Positions 41,258 through 42,876 of a DNA stretch of 42,876 nucleotides are shown piece by piece (the first letter of the stretch is position 1; every line of letters begins with the position of its first letter). The stretch lies in the NCBI GenBank assembly GCA_964479375.1, contig CAYZKD010000005.1, forward strand, positions 1 to 42,876, in the 5' to 3' direction. A model generated the notes under the pieces. The model searched no databases and was not told the origin of the DNA. It was given only the letters and a program-made list of their open reading frames with translations. The stretch comes from CAYXTC01 sp964479375 (lineage in GTDB: Bacteria > Patescibacteriota > Minisyncoccia > Minisyncoccales > GWA2-38-27). A program made the translations under genes and the position numbers.

Positions 41258-41503
41258 TCATTCTTCTAGGTCAATACCAACTTTTTTGGCTATCTGATGA
41301 ATTTGTTTTTCCAATCTATCAACCTTGTGGGACAGGGCCACCATTTCCTGGAAATAGGCGTCTGCTCTCTTGGCATAGCTGTCAACCGACTCCTGAAGAG
41401 CACTAAACTCCTCTTTAGTCACAAGGTTAGAAATCATTCCCTCCATTTCGTCCCTTGTCGCAAAAACCTCTGTTAACTTTTGGATATCCTTGTCGTCTAA
41501 CAT
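41258..41503 (-). CDS. Small coiled-coil protein, complete copy
   Basis: This 81-residue, fully helical, charged protein starts MLDDKDIQKLTEVFATRDEM and ends in a heptad coiled coil (about 30-75: LSHKVDRLEKQIHQIAKK). No known enzymatic motif or membrane segment is present. Similar short proteins are widespread and uncharacterised in Patescibacteria; this is from memory and not verified. It has its own consensus promoter and a strong terminator, so it is a single-gene unit. A truncated paralogue lies upstream at 41611-41766. Confidence 0.75.
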   Translation of the reverse strand: MLDDKDIQKLTEVFATRDEMEGMISNLVTKEEFSALQESVDSYAKRADAYFQEMVALSHKVDRLEKQIHQIAKKVGIDLEE

Positions 41504-41515
41504 AATAGTGTTTCC

Positions 41516-41543
41516 ATTATAACTTTAGGGATGCCGATGTCAA
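41516..41543 (-). promoter_or_regulatory. Consensus promoter of the small coiled-coil gene
   Basis: The minus strand has TTGACA (41543-41538), a 16-base spacer and TATAAT (41521-41516), both perfect. Transcription should start about 6 bases before the ATG at 41503, leaving no room for a Shine-Dalgarno site. Confidence 0.7.
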
Positions 41544-41553
41544 CTCGCCCCCC

Positions 41554-41605
41554 CTGGTTCATATGATAGTCTCCGGAAAAATGTGGAAGGACGGGCCTCC
41601 CACAA
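41554..41605 (-). repeat. Dispersed hairpin repeat, copy 1 (terminator-like)
   Basis: This stretch of about 50 bases matches 42375-42424 with only a handful of differences and one 1-base gap. On the minus strand it forms a stem TGTGGGAGG / CCTTCCACA around CCCGT, followed by TTTTT and then a conserved non-hairpin tail containing CCGGAG. It follows the truncated paralogue directly. Function as a terminator is likely; the conserved tail suggests a mobile or copied element. Confidence 0.7.
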
Positions 41606-41610
41606 ATTTC

Positions 41611-41766
41611 CTAGAAATAGGCATCTGCTTTTTGGGCATAAGAATCAACCGAAGACTGAAGATTAAAAAAGTCCTTCCTTAAATCTTCTATGTCTTTTTT
41701 AGCGGCTACTTCTTCTCTGGTTGCAAAAACCTCTGTTAATTTTTGGATATCCTTGTCGTCTAACAT
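41611..41766 (-). pseudogene. Truncated paralogue of the small coiled-coil protein
   Basis: From the ATG at 41766 the first 15 codons and the 7 bases before it are nearly identical to the complete copy at 41258-41503. The middle differs, and then DSYAQKADAYF matches DSYAKRADAYF. In the intact copy the next codon is CAG; here it is TAG, and homology ends a few bases later where the hairpin repeat (41554-41605) begins. The product would be about 51 residues and lacks the coiled-coil end. An in-frame ATG at 41805 gives an alternative 64-residue form. It may be a relic or a short functional variant. Confidence 0.65.
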
Positions 41767-41815
41767 AATAGTGTCCTGAAGAAAAACCGAAATATTTTTC
41801 TTCATAAAAACTCAA

Positions 41816-41840
41816 TCTGCAGAGGCCCGTCCTCTGCAGA
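41816..41840 (-). terminator. Hairpin with 10-base perfect arms after the toxin gene
   Basis: TCTGCAGAGG (41816-41825) and CCTCTGCAGA (41831-41840) pair around CCCGT. It lies 2 bases past the toxin stop codon and is followed on the minus strand by a short T-run a few bases later. The GAGG-CCCGT-CC core is shared with the dispersed repeats at 41554-41605 and 42375-42424. Confidence 0.72.
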
Positions 41841-41842
41841 AT

Positions 41843-42088
41843 TTACTTGCTTCGTTTATAGGTTTTGCTCCTCTTGCGCTCTACGCCGAGTATCCTAATA
41901 GATCCCTTCTTCTTGTAAAAAATAATTCGGATTCCTCCTTTTCTGACCCGGTAAATGTCATCTCTGGCTTTTAGTTTTTTTAAATCGAGCCCCTGAAGTT
42001 CCTCTTTCTTAACCTTTGAGAGAATATTTTTTATTTCTTTTTTCTCTTTAGGCCTCAGTTTATTCAGAGCCTTGTCAATTCTGTCCAT
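41843..42088 (-). CDS. RelE/ParE-family toxin
   Basis: This 81-residue basic protein has LNKLRPKEKKEIKNIL at the N-terminus, LKKLKARDDIYRVRKGGIRI in the middle and IFYKKKGSIRILGVERK at the end, the beta-sheet core of RelE/HigB-type toxins. Family knowledge: such proteins cleave mRNA at the ribosome or poison gyrase. The preceding gene is a Phd/YefM-type antitoxin, 7 bases away, in the usual antitoxin-first order. A hairpin terminator follows immediately. Confidence 0.85.
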   Translation of the reverse strand: MDRIDKALNKLRPKEKKEIKNILSKVKKEELQGLDLKKLKARDDIYRVRKGGIRIIFYKKKGSIRILGVERKRSKTYKRSK

Positions 42089-42095
42089 ACGGGCC

Positions 42096-42308
42096 TTATA
42101 AGCGCTTCAATATCTCATCAATATCCACCCCTCCTTTTTTTGTTTTAGTAAAATCTATCACCTCCTCCCAAAGCTCTTCTTCAATGGGAGTAATTCTGAA
42201 CAGGGGCTGGGATCGTTTAAAAACAACAAAAGACTGTCCCTGTTTTACTTTTTGGGAATATTTCTGCATATTATCCCTTAACTTTTTAAGAGTAACTATA
42301 TTTTGCAT
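42096..42308 (-). CDS. Phd/YefM-family antitoxin
   Basis: This 70-residue protein begins MQNIVTLKKLRDNMQKYSQK with VKQGQSFVVFKRSQPLFRI, the DNA-binding fold of Phd/YefM antitoxins, followed by an acidic tail (EEELWEEVIDFTKTKKGGVD) that would wrap the toxin. It should neutralise the RelE-like toxin and repress its own promoter. A 7-base inverted repeat AGTTGAA/TTCAACT at 42316-42335 lies just before the start codon, consistent with an operator. Confidence 0.86.
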   Translation of the reverse strand: MQNIVTLKKLRDNMQKYSQKVKQGQSFVVFKRSQPLFRITPIEEELWEEVIDFTKTKKGGVDIDEILKRL

Positions 42309-42315
42309 GATTTCT

Positions 42316-42365
42316 AGTTGAATTTATCTTCAACTTAAGTTTAACTTATTCAGCTATTCTGTCAA
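42316..42365 (-). promoter_or_regulatory. Toxin-antitoxin promoter with inverted-repeat operator
   Basis: The minus strand has TTGACA (42365-42360), a 16-base spacer and TAAACT (42343-42338), then AGTTGAA / TTCAACT (42335-42329 and 42322-42316) with a 6-base spacer. The inverted repeat covers the expected start of transcription, where an antitoxin operator is often found. Confidence 0.6.
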
Positions 42366-42374
42366 GTATTTGCG

Positions 42375-42424
42375 CTGGTTCATAGATAGTATCCGGAAAA
42401 GTGTGGGAGGACAGGCCTCCGCAG
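42375..42424 (-). repeat. Dispersed hairpin repeat, copy 2
   Basis: This copy of the element at 41554-41605 has the stem TGCGGAGG / CCTCCCACA around CCTGT on the minus strand, then CTTTTCC and the same conserved tail with CCGGATACTATC. It lies just upstream of the toxin-antitoxin promoter. It may isolate the toxin operon from transcription of the zinc-ribbon gene. Confidence 0.7.
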
Positions 42425-42485
42425 AACCTCCAATATTGTTCATAAATTATTTTTAATTATGCCGGAATAAGAATTTATAATTAAT

Positions 42486-42516
42486 AAAAAGGGCCTGTTC
42501 TTTGCTTTACAGGCCC
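42486..42516 (-). terminator. Rho-independent terminator of the zinc-ribbon gene
   Basis: GGGCCTGT (42491-42498) and ACAGGCCC (42509-42516) form a perfect 8-base stem with a 10-base loop. On the minus strand it is followed by TTTTTATT. It starts 12 bases after the stop codon at 42528. Confidence 0.85.
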
Positions 42517-42527
42517 CCGTAAATATT

Positions 42528-42722
42528 CTAAAAAAATGAACCGTGGCAAGGACAATTATACCCTCTCTTGGCCCCAGATCCCGGGCAAGTTCGGCCGGGA
42601 GATTGTTCCTGCTCATGTTTTGGGACAACAAGCCATGCTCTCATCCGAGTGTTGCTGGCTTCAAGAACCACCTTCTTGCCGCATACGGGGCAAGCATCTT
42701 CGCGAGGATCGGATTCTGCCAT
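42528..42722 (-). CDS. Small zinc-ribbon-like protein
   Basis: This 64-residue protein has two cysteine groups: DACPVCGKKVVLEAS near the start and GRTCPGSGAKRGYNCPCHGSFF at the end. The CPxC and CPGSG pairs resemble small zinc-ribbon proteins, with an extra CPC near the C-terminus. It is supported by a promoter (42782-42810) upstream, a purine-rich stretch before the ATG (AAAGGGA at about 12 bases), and a strong terminator 12 bases after the stop. The function is unknown. Overlapping plus-strand frames in this area look like shadows. Confidence 0.7.
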   Translation of the reverse strand: MAESDPREDACPVCGKKVVLEASNTRMRAWLVVPKHEQEQSPGRTCPGSGAKRGYNCPCHGSFF

Positions 42723-42781
42723 TGTTTCATTCCCTTTCTTTCTCTGTTTTGAGTGTCAAAGAACTTGTCACAAGTATCCAT

Positions 42782-42810
42782 AGATTAGCATTAATAGGTA
42801 ATTTTATCAA
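42782..42810 (-). promoter_or_regulatory. Promoter of the zinc-ribbon gene
   Basis: The minus strand has TTGATA (42810-42805), a 17-base spacer and TAATCT (42787-42782). Transcription would start near 42775, about 50 bases before the ATG at 42722. The remaining bases to the window end (42811-42876) show no feature. Confidence 0.55.
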
Positions 42811-42876
42811 TAGCCGGACCCTGGGTATAATTAACAAGATGGAACAAAAGTAAGGGGAATTTGAATTTGTTTTAAG

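Noticed and set aside
42536..42853. Plus-strand frames over the zinc-ribbon gene
   Set aside because: The minus-strand frame has paired cysteine motifs, promoter and terminator; the plus frames show no domain.

Overview
The window is a 42.9 kb stretch of a compact bacterial genome in which every supported gene lies on the minus strand, so transcription runs from high to low coordinates. Gene density is very high, and many neighbours overlap by 4 bases (ATGA) or by 20-40 bases. Clear Shine-Dalgarno sequences are scarce, and at least two genes have a -10 box so close to the ATG that the mRNA would be almost leaderless. The surface protein with a signal peptide and peptidoglycan-binding domain, the DUF5667-type protein beside an ECF sigma factor, and the small coiled-coil and RelE/Phd proteins all resemble Candidate Phyla Radiation (Patescibacteria, Parcubacteria-like) genomes. 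That placement is inference from gene content; no rRNA or tRNA gene is visible.

Region 1 (1-31.3 kb) is one long surface-glycan locus, probably headed by a small HTH regulator (31040-31288) with a consensus promoter and an overlapping palindrome. It encodes: sugar-nucleotide enzymes (a GDP-mannose 3,5-epimerase-like protein, a short UDP-sugar 6-dehydrogenase, a GalE-like epimerase, a UDP-sulfoquinovose synthase homologue, and a Gfo/Idh oxidoreductase plus DegT aminotransferase plus formyltransferase trio); a sulfate-activation set (CysD, CysN, a Sat-CysC fusion and the PAP phosphatase CysQ) with two sulfotransferases; about seven glycosyltransferases; a Wzx-type flippase; an O-antigen-ligase/polymerase protein; an AglD-like membrane protein; a polysaccharide deacetylase; an asparagine-synthase-type amidotransferase; two methyltransferases; a radical SAM protein; a thioredoxin; and an alkaline-phosphatase-superfamily enzyme. 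Taken together these predict a sulfated, probably also sulfonated (sulfoquinovose) and N-formylated, surface polysaccharide or glycoprotein glycan.

Region 2 (31.3-38.5 kb) carries a sugar-1-phosphate nucleotidyltransferase, a secreted zinc peptidase with a peptidoglycan-binding tail, a Wzy/PglL-like membrane protein with a TPR tail, and a large S-layer-like protein with a signal peptide, a peptidoglycan-binding domain and a 14-Glu linker. The S-layer-like gene is preceded by a 434-base non-coding region with a strong promoter and a chain of hairpins, including two mutually exclusive pairings. I consider it the best candidate for an undescribed cis-regulatory or stable RNA in the window.

Region 3 (38.5-41.2 kb) is a regulatory block: a DUF5667-type membrane protein, an ECF sigma factor, an HTH protein and a coiled-coil membrane protein. 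The sigma gene is preceded by five copies of an 8-base TGTCCTAG motif, four of them spaced by whole helical turns. The same motif recurs beside the -35 box of the promoter that starts this block.

Region 4 (41.2-42.9 kb) contains two paralogous small coiled-coil proteins (one truncated at a hairpin repeat), a Phd/RelE-type toxin-antitoxin pair, dispersed hairpin repeats that probably act as terminators, and a small zinc-ribbon gene with its own promoter and terminator.
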